NCBI GenBank assembly: GCA_027311485.1
Contig: DAICYU010000077.1
Location: 1 to 11,585, forward strand
DNA: 11,585 bases
Source: Acetobacteraceae bacterium
GTDB taxonomy: Bacteria > Pseudomonadota > Alphaproteobacteria > Acetobacterales > Acetobacteraceae
Reading direction: 5' to 3'
Both the position numbers and the translations under genes were made by a program. How positions within the stretch are numbered: position 1 is the stretch's first letter; every line of letters begins with the position of its first letter. A model generated the notes under the pieces. That model had not been told where the DNA came from and made no database searches. It saw only the letters and a list, made by a program, of their open reading frames with translations. Below are positions 1-7,114 of the stretch, piece after piece.

Positions 1-109
1 CACCTCATCGTTCACCAGCACGCCAACACCGACGAATTCGATGACCACGACAGACAGCTACTCCAGTGCGGCGATCGGCGCGTTGCTGCTGAGCAGCAGC
101 GTGGGCTGA
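1..109 (+). CDS. possible 3' end of a rightward gene, Ser/Thr-rich tail (partial)
   Basis: The frame beginning at base 2 is open from the window edge to a TGA at 107-109. It would encode a 35-residue tail rich in Ser and Thr, ending in a short run of Ala, Leu and Ser. About 29 of 35 codons end in G or C, which fits the strong GC bias of neighbouring genes. A hairpin 24 bp further on would suit the end of a gene converging on the leftward glycosyltransferase gene. Against this, the frame beginning at base 1 is also open, to a TGA at 118-120, with about 29 of 39 codons ending in G or C, and one minus-strand frame is open from 57 to the edge. The product cannot be recognised from so short a piece, and whether it is a gene at all is uncertain. 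Confidence 0.3.
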   Translation, partial: TSSFTSTPTPTNSMTTTDSYSSAAIGALLLSSSVG

Positions 110-132
110 ACTTCACCTGACGCTTCGCCGGC

Positions 133-155
133 GGCCGGTGCGTGGAGCACCGGCC
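133..155. terminator. perfect GC-rich hairpin, probable bidirectional terminator
   Basis: GGCCGGTGC at 133-141 is followed by the loop GTGGA and then the exact reverse complement GCACCGGCC at 147-155. The stem is 9 bp with no mismatch. It lies 10 bp past the stop codon of the leftward TPR-glycosyltransferase gene and just past the possible end of a rightward gene, which is where a terminator shared by convergent genes is expected. Only two T residues follow on the plus strand and no clear T run is present on either side, so it is not a textbook intrinsic terminator. It could instead act as an RNA 3'-end stabiliser. Confidence 0.5.
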
Positions 156-165
156 TTGCCTGGGC

Positions 166-2046
166 CTACAAGATCTGGGCGCGCACGGCCTCAGCCTGCA
201 GATCAACCAGAACTGCCGCTACAACCGCATCCCAATCGCCCGGTCGCGGTTGGCGATACAGGCGGACAGACGGGTACCACGGACTGTCTTGCCGCCCGGT
301 GAGCCAGCGCCAGCAGGGGTCGAAGCGATCGAGGATCCAGACCGGTTTGCCCAGGGCCGCCGCCAGATGGGCAACCGCGGTATCAACTGAAATGACCAGG
401 TCCAGGTTCATGATCAGGGCGGCCGTATCGGCGAAGTCGTCCATCTGGTCCATGACGTCGATCAGGTTGAACGCAGGCGGCGCGGCGGTGCCGGTCTTCT
501 GCAGGCTGAAAAAGTGAACGCCCGGCACGTTGAATATCGGCGCCATTCGCTCCACCCTGATCGAGCGCCGTTTATCGACTGCCGCTGCATCCGATGAATG
601 TGGCCGTGGGTTGCCGGCCCAGACTACGCCGACGCGAAGCCCCGTCGGGACCATCGCCGCCAGACGCTCCCGCCACATCGCTGTTTGCACGGCGTCGGCG
701 TGCAGATATGCCGCGTAGGCCGGGATCGTCTCCAGCGTCGTATTGAACGCCAGAGGCAGGCTCATCATCGGGCAATGAAGGTCAAATGGCGGCAGGTTGT
801 CACCAGCGGTGTACACACCGGTCAGTCCCTCCAGGCTGCCAAGCAGCCGGACGAGAGGTTTGGGTACGGCCATGATGACCCGCAGGTTGCGGGCTGCGGC
901 CAGCTTTGTGTAGCGGCAGAATTGCAGGGTGTCGCCAAAGCCCTGCTCCGCGTGGACCAGCAGCATCTTGCCATCCGCGGGCTCGCCTTTCCATTGCGGC
1001 CGCGGGACCTGGCGCTGGTCGCGCTTCAGTTGCGCGGTCTTCCAGCGCCACTCGAACTCCGGCCATCCTTCGGCGAGGTCGCCGCGGGCGAGCAATGCCA
1101 TCGCGTAGTTCCAATGTGCTTCCGCGTCGTCGGGCCTGATCGCCAGGGCATCCCTGTGGCGGGCAATGGCTTCGTCGAGGTTACCAAGGTACCGGAGGGC
1201 ACTGCCGAGATTACCAAGTGCCTGGTATAGCTGAGGTTGCAACTCGAGAGCCTTGCGATAGGACGCGACAGCCTGTTCCACATCGCCTGCTGCGTGGAGC
1301 GCGATGGCAAAGGCGTTATGGTATTCGGCCTTGTCGGGGCTCAGCGCAACGCCCTTCCGGGCAGAGTCAAGAGCTTCATCCAAAAACCCTTGTTGGCGAA
1401 GCAACTCACTTTGATTGAGGTAGGCCGCCGCAAGATCCGGTTTCAGCTCAAGCGCGGCGCGGTAGCAGGAAAGCGCTTCCTTGATATGCTCCTTTTCCTG
1501 CAACGCGAACGCCAGATGAAACAGGTTTTCCGGGGCGTTGGGTATGCGTTCGATGGAGGTGCAAAGGCAGTTGATCGCTTCGTCCGCCCGCCCCAGCTTT
1601 TGCAGTGTAATGCCAAGTCTGCCCAGTACGTCGAACTGATCGGGCTTGAGGCGCAATGTTTCTGTATAGGGTGCGATGGCCTCCTCCAGCCGTCCTTGCT
1701 CACGAAGCGTGTCAGCCAGGTTCGTGTATGCCTCAAAGCGTTTGGGGTCGGACTCGATCGCCCTGCGATAATATCCGATTGCGTCCTCGGGCTGTCGCTT
1801 GTCCTTCAGGATATTGCCAAGGCTGTTATACGCGTCCGCATAGTTGGGCTTCAGGCGGACGGCGCGATGCAGGCTTGCAATCGCCTCATCCTGCTTACCC
1901 TGCTGCCTGTAGGCCAGGCCGAGGTTGAAATGGGTTTCCGGCGACGTGCTGTCGAATTCGAGCGCCTTCCGGTAGCCGGCAATGGCTTTGCCAATGTCCC
2001 CGGCCTGATGATGCTGAAGCGCTTTGACGAATAGTTTCTGAAACAT
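166..2046 (-). CDS. TPR-repeat protein with C-terminal GT9-like glycosyltransferase domain (paralogue 2)
   Basis: A 626-residue protein. Roughly residues 1-345 are about ten consecutive 34-residue TPR units with the usual pattern (LG near the start, a small residue mid-repeat, A-I/V in helix B, a closing P-N/D/K). The last third (from about residue 350) is a GT-B fold domain of the heptosyltransferase-like (GT9) type. It contains HAEQGFGDTLQFCRY, then a VGVVWAGNP segment, and near the end SVDTAVAHLAAALGKPVW followed by WRWL and SPWYP motifs. No signal peptide or membrane helix is visible, so it is probably cytoplasmic. The C-terminal half closely matches that of the gene immediately upstream, showing tandem duplication. 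The ATG at 2046 lies 11 bp after the upstream stop; a TTG at 2061 overlapping that stop would add five residues. Neither has a strong ribosome site; ATG is preferred, with GAAAG about 9 bases before it. Donor and acceptor are unknown. A flagellar protein as acceptor is inferred from the linkage to fliI. Confidence 0.88.
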   Translation of the reverse strand: MFQKLFVKALQHHQAGDIGKAIAGYRKALEFDSTSPETHFNLGLAYRQQGKQDEAIASLHRAVRLKPNYADAYNSLGNILKDKRQPEDAIGYYRRAIESDPKRFEAYTNLADTLREQGRLEEAIAPYTETLRLKPDQFDVLGRLGITLQKLGRADEAINCLCTSIERIPNAPENLFHLAFALQEKEHIKEALSCYRAALELKPDLAAAYLNQSELLRQQGFLDEALDSARKGVALSPDKAEYHNAFAIALHAAGDVEQAVASYRKALELQPQLYQALGNLGSALRYLGNLDEAIARHRDALAIRPDDAEAHWNYAMALLARGDLAEGWPEFEWRWKTAQLKRDQRQVPRPQWKGEPADGKMLLVHAEQGFGDTLQFCRYTKLAAARNLRVIMAVPKPLVRLLGSLEGLTGVYTAGDNLPPFDLHCPMMSLPLAFNTTLETIPAYAAYLHADAVQTAMWRERLAAMVPTGLRVGVVWAGNPRPHSSDAAAVDKRRSIRVERMAPIFNVPGVHFFSLQKTGTAAPPAFNLIDVMDQMDDFADTAALIMNLDLVISVDTAVAHLAAALGKPVWILDRFDPCWRWLTGRQDSPWYPSVRLYRQPRPGDWDAVVAAVLVDLQAEAVRAQIL

Positions 2047-2057
2047 CGGAGATGCTT

Positions 2058-4091
2058 TCAATTTGAATGGCGCAGATCGCGGACGAGCTCACCGATGACG
2101 GCATCCCAGTCGCCCGGGCGGGGTTGCCGGTAAAGCTTCAGCGTCGGATACCAGGGACTGTCGCGACGATCCGTCAGCCACCGCCAGCACGAGTCGAACC
2201 GATCGAGCAGCCACACGGGCCGGCCGAGGGCGGCGGCTAGATGAGCGACGGCCGTATCAACTGAAATGATAAGGTCGAGATTCTCGATCAGCGCCGCGGT
2301 GTCGGCGAAGTCCTCCATCTCGGCCATGACGTCGATCAGCTTGTATGCCTGGGGTGCCGCCGGGCCAAACTTCTGCAGACTGAACATCTGCAGTCCAGGC
2401 ATACCGAATAAGGGAGCCAGCTGCTCGGGCGGCAGCGACCGCCTGCGGTCAACCGCGGCCAGGGCAGGGGCGTGGTTCCGGGCGCTTCCGGCCCACACCA
2501 GACCAACCCGCCGCCTCCGCTCGCCAGGCAGTGCAGCCAATCGCTGGCCCCAGATCGCCGCCTGCCCCGGGTCAGCGCGCAGATATGGAACGCTGCATGG
2601 GATCGTGGGCAGAGTCGTCTGCAATGCCAGCGGCAGGCTGAGCATCGGACAATGCAGATCGAATGCCGGTGGTTCCGTGCCCTCCGCAATCACTTGATCG
2701 ACACCCGGCAGGCTGTGCAAAAGCCTGACCAACGCCGTCGGCACGGACATGATCACCCGCAAGCCCCGGGCGGCCGCCAGCGGGGCATACCGGCAGAATT
2801 GTAACGTATCGCCGAAGCCCTGCTCCGCATGGATCAGAATCGTGCGCCCTGCGGCGGGTTCACCATGCCATCGCGGTTGGTCATAGCGCGGACAGACGGC
2901 GGCCATTTCGGGCATCTGCCAGCGCCACTCGTATTCCCGCCACCCGGCTGCCAGATCACCCTTGGCCAGCAAGGCGATTGCCCGGTTGAAATGACCGTCG
3001 GCCAGCTGCGGTGCAAGTACAACAGCCCGATCATAACAGGCGATTGCCGGGTCGAGCATTTTCTGGTCAGCCAGCAGGCCGCCCAGGTTGACATAGACAT
3101 CGACGAAGTCCGGCCGCAGTGCAATGGCCTTGGTAAAGCATTCGACCGCTGCGTCGGGCTGCCCTTGGTCTCGCAGGATGTTTGCCAGATTGTAGTGGGC
3201 TTCGACGTAGTCGGGCTTAAGGGCTATTGCCCGGCGATAGCATGCAATCGCTTCGTCCGGATCGCCCCGCACCTTCAAGGCGTTGCCAAGGTTGCTCAGC
3301 GCGTCCGCGAAATCCGGCTTGAGCTCAAGGGCTTCTCGAAAGCTGGCAATCGCCTCATCCCAGCGGCCGAGCGCGCCCAGCGCATTGCCCAGATTGTTGT
3401 GGGCGTCGACAAAGCCGGGGGCGAGTTCAAGCGCGTGACGATAACAGCCGGCCGCTTCGTTCGGTCGCCCGAGTTCCGCGTAGGCGTTGCCAAGCCTGTT
3501 CCAAAGCACCGGCGATCCTGCTTCGACCCCAAGCGCCCGGCGGAAGTAGGCAATGGCTTCCTCGAACCGTCCCGCGCGCCGCAGCGCCTCTGCCAGATTC
3601 GCCTGAAGACCCGGATAGTCCGCGTTGATTTGCGCGACCTCACGGTAGCAGCCAATGGCTTCGTCCAGGTGCCCCAGTGCCAGGGACATGTTGCCCAGAT
3701 TGTTACGGGCGTCCTGATCGCCCGGGCTGAGTGCCAGCACCTGACGGTAGCAAATAGCCGCTTCGCCAAGCCTGCCCTGGGTTGAGAGCACGTTGCCAAG
3801 ACTGAGATGGTAGGACGGCTTCCCGTCAACCGCGATGGCCTTGCCCAAGGCTTCAGCCGCGCGCTCCAGGCGCCCCGTCTGGTGGAGCACGAGGCCAAGC
3901 AGGTGCAGGCAGTCGGCGTGACGCGGAGCGCCGGTGAGCACCCGCCGATACAGCCGCTCGGCGTCCTGCAACTGGCCCTTCTGATGTCTGTCCAGGCCCT
4001 CGGCGAACAGGGCCTGGAGGCTTGATGGCGATCCCGTCCCAACAGGCCGTGGGGCGCCGCGGGAATGCCGAGCCGGAGTGTTAGCGCCCAT
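2058..4091 (-). CDS. TPR-repeat protein with C-terminal GT9-like glycosyltransferase domain (paralogue 1)
   Basis: A 677-residue protein. A short Pro/Arg/Ser-rich leader (about 1-23) precedes some eleven TPR units (about 24-400), many carrying the consensus NNLGNAL and DEAIACYRRAIALKPD patterns. From about residue 400 to the end is a GT-B, GT9-like glycosyltransferase domain with HAEQGFGDTLQFCRY, GLVWAGSARNH, SVDTAVAHLAAALGRPVW and SPWYP. The TPR superhelix normally binds the acceptor protein, and the C-terminal domain would transfer a sugar from a nucleotide-activated donor; the actual substrates cannot be read from sequence. The ATG is 2 bp after the fliI stop codon and GAGGA lies about 12 bases upstream inside the end of fliI, so translation is likely coupled to fliI. 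The Caulobacter flagellin glycosyltransferase FlmG has a comparable TPR-plus-glycosyltransferase layout, which makes flagellin modification a reasonable guess, not a demonstrated role. Confidence 0.9.
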   Translation of the reverse strand: MGANTPARHSRGAPRPVGTGSPSSLQALFAEGLDRHQKGQLQDAERLYRRVLTGAPRHADCLHLLGLVLHQTGRLERAAEALGKAIAVDGKPSYHLSLGNVLSTQGRLGEAAICYRQVLALSPGDQDARNNLGNMSLALGHLDEAIGCYREVAQINADYPGLQANLAEALRRAGRFEEAIAYFRRALGVEAGSPVLWNRLGNAYAELGRPNEAAGCYRHALELAPGFVDAHNNLGNALGALGRWDEAIASFREALELKPDFADALSNLGNALKVRGDPDEAIACYRRAIALKPDYVEAHYNLANILRDQGQPDAAVECFTKAIALRPDFVDVYVNLGGLLADQKMLDPAIACYDRAVVLAPQLADGHFNRAIALLAKGDLAAGWREYEWRWQMPEMAAVCPRYDQPRWHGEPAAGRTILIHAEQGFGDTLQFCRYAPLAAARGLRVIMSVPTALVRLLHSLPGVDQVIAEGTEPPAFDLHCPMLSLPLALQTTLPTIPCSVPYLRADPGQAAIWGQRLAALPGERRRRVGLVWAGSARNHAPALAAVDRRRSLPPEQLAPLFGMPGLQMFSLQKFGPAAPQAYKLIDVMAEMEDFADTAALIENLDLIISVDTAVAHLAAALGRPVWLLDRFDSCWRWLTDRRDSPWYPTLKLYRQPRPGDWDAVIGELVRDLRHSN

Positions 4092-4093
4092 CG

Positions 4094-5491
4094 TTATGGG
4101 TTTTCCTCGCCCGGGTGCTCCGATGCTGGGGCAGGGCGGTCCAGGATCTGCGCCAAGGTCGCGAACGTCTCCTCGGCGAGGCTCCGCTCATTGACCTTTT
4201 GTCCAAGGAACGCATCGAAGGCTGGCTGTTTCTGAATCGCCAGATCGACCATTGGGTCCGAGCCTGACCGGTAGGCCCCGAGACGGATCATTTCCGCCAT
4301 GCGTTCGTAAGCGTCCAGCAAGCGTCTTGCTTCGCTCAGCAGGCGGTTCTCGGCATCGCTATGGCAGCGCGGCAGGGCCCGGCTGACCGAACGCAGCACG
4401 TCGATCGCCGGCCACCGTCCGCGTTCGCCGATACGGCGGTCGAGCACCAGGTGTCCGTCCAGAATCCCACGCACAGCGTCGGCCACCGGTTCGTCGTGAT
4501 CGTCGCCGTCCACCAGCACCGTAAAGATGGCCGTGATATCACCCGTGCCGTTAATGCCCGGGCCGGCGCGCTCCAGCAGCGCGGGAAGTTCTGCGAAGAC
4601 AGATGGTGTGTAGGACCGCGCCGTCGCAGGCTCTCCGGCTGCAAGGCCGATTTCGCGCTGCGCGTGGGCCAGTCGCGTCACGCTGTCCAACAGGCAAAGC
4701 ACCTGCTTGCCCTGGTCCCGAAACCATTCCGCCACGGCCAAGGTGGCCTGCGCGGCCCGGCGCCGGGCCAGTGCCGGCTGGTCGGACGTGGCGACCACCA
4801 CCACCGTACGACGGAGGCCCTCTTCGCCCAGGACGACGTCGAGAAACTCACGCACTTCGCGCCCACGCTCTCCGATCAACCCGACGACGATGACGTCGGC
4901 GCCGACGAAGCGTGCCAACATGCCCATCAGCGTCGACTTGCCGACGCCGGATGCGGCAAAGACACCCAGCCGCTGCCCGCGGCAGAGCGGCACGAACGAG
5001 TCGAGCACACGCAATCCCGTTTCGAGCCGCTGCCCCATCAGGCGTCTGCGAAACGCCGATGGTGCGGCGCGCCGCAATGGCATCGGCGTTGCGCCCTGCG
5101 GCAGCAGGCCCTTATCGTCCACCGGGCGGCCAAGACCGTCCACCACACGCCCAAGCCAGCCTGCACAAGGATACAGGACCGGCGATTCGGCGAGGCTGAC
5201 ACGTGCGCCGGGAACGAGCCCATCGCTGCGCCCTTCCGGCATCACGGTCACCCTGTCCTCCGAAAACGCCACGACTTCGCCAGGCAGATCTTCCCCATAC
5301 CGCTCGATGGACACGCGATCGCCCAGGGAAACCGCCCGGCCGAAGCCCGATACGCTCAGGGCCGCTCCGCGGACGCCATCCAGGCGCCCCCATCGCTTGA
5401 TGCCCCGAAGGCGCGCGATCTGGTGCGGCATATCGGCCAACGACAACGCGCCGGCGGAATGGCCCATAACGGAGGGGAGAGAAACGGTCAT
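4094..5491 (-). CDS. fliI: flagellar type III export ATPase FliI
   Basis: FliI is the cytoplasmic hexameric ATPase at the base of the flagellar export apparatus, related to the F1 beta subunit; with FliH and FliJ it helps deliver export substrates to the gate. The 465-residue product shows the Walker A loop ASGVGKST (Lys about 185), the GERGREVREF segment holding the catalytic Glu (about 207-216), the Walker B strand CLLDSVTR (Asp about 269), and the PAIDVLRSVSR region typical of this family. Length is normal for FliI (about 440-460). The reading frame stays open upstream to 5866, antisense to flgB, but that extension is unlike FliI. I chose ATG 5491; ATG 5467 (457 residues) and ATG 5431 are alternatives, and none has a clear ribosome-binding site. 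Divergent from flgB and first in a leftward operon with two glycosyltransferase genes. No fliJ follows it, although fliJ is often adjacent. Confidence 0.95.
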   Translation of the reverse strand: MTVSLPSVMGHSAGALSLADMPHQIARLRGIKRWGRLDGVRGAALSVSGFGRAVSLGDRVSIERYGEDLPGEVVAFSEDRVTVMPEGRSDGLVPGARVSLAESPVLYPCAGWLGRVVDGLGRPVDDKGLLPQGATPMPLRRAAPSAFRRRLMGQRLETGLRVLDSFVPLCRGQRLGVFAASGVGKSTLMGMLARFVGADVIVVGLIGERGREVREFLDVVLGEEGLRRTVVVVATSDQPALARRRAAQATLAVAEWFRDQGKQVLCLLDSVTRLAHAQREIGLAAGEPATARSYTPSVFAELPALLERAGPGINGTGDITAIFTVLVDGDDHDEPVADAVRGILDGHLVLDRRIGERGRWPAIDVLRSVSRALPRCHSDAENRLLSEARRLLDAYERMAEMIRLGAYRSGSDPMVDLAIQKQPAFDAFLGQKVNERSLAEETFATLAQILDRPAPASEHPGEENP

Positions 5492-5638
5492 CTTGGCGAA
5501 ATACGATAGGCGTTCGGATAGCGCCTCGCCAACTGCAAACTGCGAAATGATATAATCATGCGAAACATGTAGACTCATGTTCACGGTCGCGTTACAAAAG
5601 GTCGGTCCGAACGTCATCGCAAGAATTGCGAAATCAGA
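5492..5638. promoter_or_regulatory. divergent fliI / flgB control region
   Basis: These 147 bp separate two divergent flagellar operons and should hold both promoters. The middle is markedly AT-rich for this genome and contains a perfect TATAAT at 5551-5556 inside the palindrome ATGAT-ATA-ATCAT (5547-5559). No good -35 box lies 16-18 bp upstream on the plus strand, so the -10 assignment is weak. A second inverted repeat, TCGCAA-GAA-TTGCGA, sits at 5617-5631, directly in front of the flgB start. A third pair, ACATG and CATGT, lies at 5566-5570 and 5576-5580. I could not find a convincing sigma-54 (-24/-12), sigma-28 or CtrA-type (TTAA-N7-TTAA) site. If fliI starts further upstream, part of this region would be coding. 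Confidence 0.4.
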
Positions 5639-6067
5639 ATGCTCGAAGAAATCGACCTGTTCCGCCTGATGGGCAACCGGATGCGCTACCTGACCGAGCG
5701 TCAGTCGGTGGTCGCCCGCAATGTCGCCAATGCCGACACGCCCGGTTATCAGGCACAGGACACGACCCCGTTCACCTTCAACAGCGCGCTGCTGCGCACC
5801 GGCGGCATGGCCAGCAATGCCGGACACGCACCCGCGCTGACACTTGCACGGACCGAGCCCGGGCATATCGGGGTCGCGCCGACAAGTGCGGCGCTGCAGT
5901 CCGCTACAAAAAACACTTCAACCAACGAGAAGCCGGACGGAAATACTGTGTCTCTTGAAGAGCAGATGATCAAGTCTACCGACATTGCCAACGGATTTGC
6001 TCTCGCCAACGCCGCTTATACAAAGAGCCTGAGCCTGATGAAAATCGCGATCGACCCCGGCAAATGA
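5639..6067 (+). CDS. flgB: flagellar proximal rod protein FlgB
   Basis: FlgB is one of the rod subunits that connect the MS ring to the distal rod; it is exported through the flagellar type III channel and assembles in the periplasm. The 142-residue product has the rod/hook family N-terminal signature ARNVANADTPGY at about residues 26-37 and the expected C-terminal helix (DIANGFALANAAYTKSL) that forms a coiled coil with the N-terminus. No cleavable signal peptide is present, as expected for a type III substrate. The ATG at 5639 has no strong Shine-Dalgarno sequence. It is the first gene of the rightward operon, and its TGA overlaps the flgC ATG by 4 bp (ATGA), indicating translational coupling. 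Confidence 0.95.
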   Translation: MLEEIDLFRLMGNRMRYLTERQSVVARNVANADTPGYQAQDTTPFTFNSALLRTGGMASNAGHAPALTLARTEPGHIGVAPTSAALQSATKNTSTNEKPDGNTVSLEEQMIKSTDIANGFALANAAYTKSLSLMKIAIDPGK

Positions 6068-6504
6068 ACGCGCTGATCCCCATCAGCGGCAACGGACCGC
6101 TTTCCCAGACAATCGAAACCGCCGCGTCGGGAATGCGGGCGCAAGCCACGCGATTGCGCCTGGTTGCCGAAAATCTGGCCAATTCCGAATCGACAGCAGC
6201 GGTGCCGGGGGGCTCGCCTTATCAACGCAAGGTCATGACCTTCGAGCAGGCGGTTGACCACGCAACCGGCGCCGCGGTGGTCAAACCCGGCCCTGTATCG
6301 CTCGATCCGGCTCCATTCCGATCGGTTTACGATCCGTCACACCCTGCCGCCAACGCACAGGGCTACGTGAGCATGCCCAACGTGTCGCCTGTACTTGAAG
6401 TCGCCGACATGCGTGAGGCGGAACGCTCCTACGAAGCCAATCTGGCTGCGCTCAACCAGGCGCGTTCAATGATCTCCAAGACCATCGATATATTGAAGGC
6501 ATAG
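6064..6504 (+). CDS. flgC: flagellar proximal rod protein FlgC
   Basis: FlgC is a second proximal rod subunit, exported by the type III system and assembled with FlgB and FlgF. The 146-residue product carries the rod family N-terminal pattern: GMRAQATRLRLVAENLANSE spans about residues 23-42, followed by PYQRK. The family C-terminus is at about 113-146, with VADMREAERSYEANLAALNQ then a helix ending in TIDIL. Length is typical (about 135-150). It starts at the ATG overlapping the flgB stop and ends 4 bp before fliE. No anomalies seen. Confidence 0.96.
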   Translation: MNALIPISGNGPLSQTIETAASGMRAQATRLRLVAENLANSESTAAVPGGSPYQRKVMTFEQAVDHATGAAVVKPGPVSLDPAPFRSVYDPSHPAANAQGYVSMPNVSPVLEVADMREAERSYEANLAALNQARSMISKTIDILKA

Positions 6505-6508
6505 AATA

Positions 6509-6817
6509 ATGATCCCGATTGCTTCCATCATTCCGTTCTCCCAGGTCACCTCCGCCTACGGAACCGGCTCCGCCGCCAGCTCCACCGGTTCGACCGGCTC
6601 TGTCGATTTCGGCAGTCTCGTCGGTCATGCCGCGCAAACCGCGCTGCAGTCCTTACGCCAGGCTGAACAGACGACCGCTGCCGGGGTTGCGGGCAAAACC
6701 GACGTGCAATCGGTGGTGGAGGCGCTCAGCAACGCCGAGGTGACCATGCAATCCGTCGTGGCCGTCCGCGACAAGGTGCTGGGCGCCTACAACGACATCA
6801 TGCACATGTCGGTCTGA
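6509..6817 (+). CDS. fliE: flagellar hook-basal body complex protein FliE
   Basis: FliE forms the junction between the MS ring/export gate and the rod, and is needed for export of other rod proteins. The product is 102 residues. The C-terminal two thirds match FliE: the VQSVVEALSNAEVTMQSVVA segment (about residues 66-85), then VRDKVLGAYNDIMHMSV, the typical ending in which FliE terminates with an I-M-x-M-x-V-like motif. Residues about 16-33 are a Ser/Thr/Gly/Ala-rich low-complexity linker after the hydrophobic N-terminus. The ATG at 6509 is 4 bp after the flgC stop. Its position between flgC and fliQ agrees with the assembly role. Confidence 0.95.
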   Translation: MIPIASIIPFSQVTSAYGTGSAASSTGSTGSVDFGSLVGHAAQTALQSLRQAEQTTAAGVAGKTDVQSVVEALSNAEVTMQSVVAVRDKVLGAYNDIMHMSV

Positions 6818-6847
6818 ACCCATCCGGCCGATGCGGAGACGGTGACG

Positions 6848-7111
6848 ATGGACGAAGGTGATGTCGTAGAAATTCTGCGTTCCGGCTTTCACACCGTTCT
6901 GGTGGTGGCCGGACCCGCGCTCGCTGCGGCAATGATAACCGGCCTTTCCATCAGCATCCTGCAGACGCTGACGCAGGTGCAGGAAATGACCCTGGCCAAC
7001 GTGCCGAAGATTTTCATCACCCTGATTGTTATCATGCTTTTCCTGCCGCTGTCGTTTTCAGCACTGCGCGCATTCATGGAGCAGATCACGCAAATGATTG
7101 TTGGCATCTGA
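6848..7111 (+). CDS. fliQ: flagellar export gate membrane protein FliQ
   Basis: FliQ is a small inner-membrane protein, several copies of which surround the FliP-FliR core of the export gate. The 87-residue product has two long hydrophobic segments (about residues 15-40 and 52-75) separated by the characteristic LQTLTQVQEMTLANVPKI stretch, matching the family's LQ-A-T-QI-E-TL--IPK pattern. The ATG at 6848 is chosen because GGAG (6835-6838) sits 9 bases before it; the in-frame GTG at 6842 would leave only 3 bases between ribosome site and start. The 30-bp gap after fliE is the widest gap in this operon. The stop is 3 bp before flhA. Confidence 0.95.
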   Translation: MDEGDVVEILRSGFHTVLVVAGPALAAAMITGLSISILQTLTQVQEMTLANVPKIFITLIVIMLFLPLSFSALRAFMEQITQMIVGI

Positions 7112-7114
7112 TCC

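Noticed and set aside
1..57. Hydrophobic minus-strand frame running off the left edge
   Set aside because: Only about 19 codons are visible, there is no well-spaced ribosome site, and the opposite strand gives an equally open frame; no basis to call a gene.
1237..2034. A 265-codon plus-strand reading frame opposite the second TPR-glycosyltransferase
   Set aside because: Same reason: antisense to a TPR array, with no independent ribosome site or domain.
2829..3785. A 318-codon plus-strand reading frame opposite the first TPR-glycosyltransferase
   Set aside because: The regular repeats of the TPR gene keep its antisense frame open. The predicted protein mirrors the repeat periodicity and has no family of its own.
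4361..5509. A 382-codon plus-strand reading frame opposite fliI
   Set aside because: It lies wholly antisense to a well-recognised FliI with intact motifs. Its translation is rich in Arg, His, Pro and Gln with no recognisable domain, as expected for a shadow frame in GC-rich DNA.
5492..5866. Upstream extension of the fliI frame by 125 codons
   Set aside because: It is antisense to flgB and to the intergenic region, and its Cys/Gly/His-rich translation does not resemble any FliI N-terminus.
6818..6847. Small inverted repeat CATC-CGGCC-GATG between fliE and fliQ
   Set aside because: A 4-bp stem in GC-rich DNA is expected by chance, and a terminator here would cut the operon.
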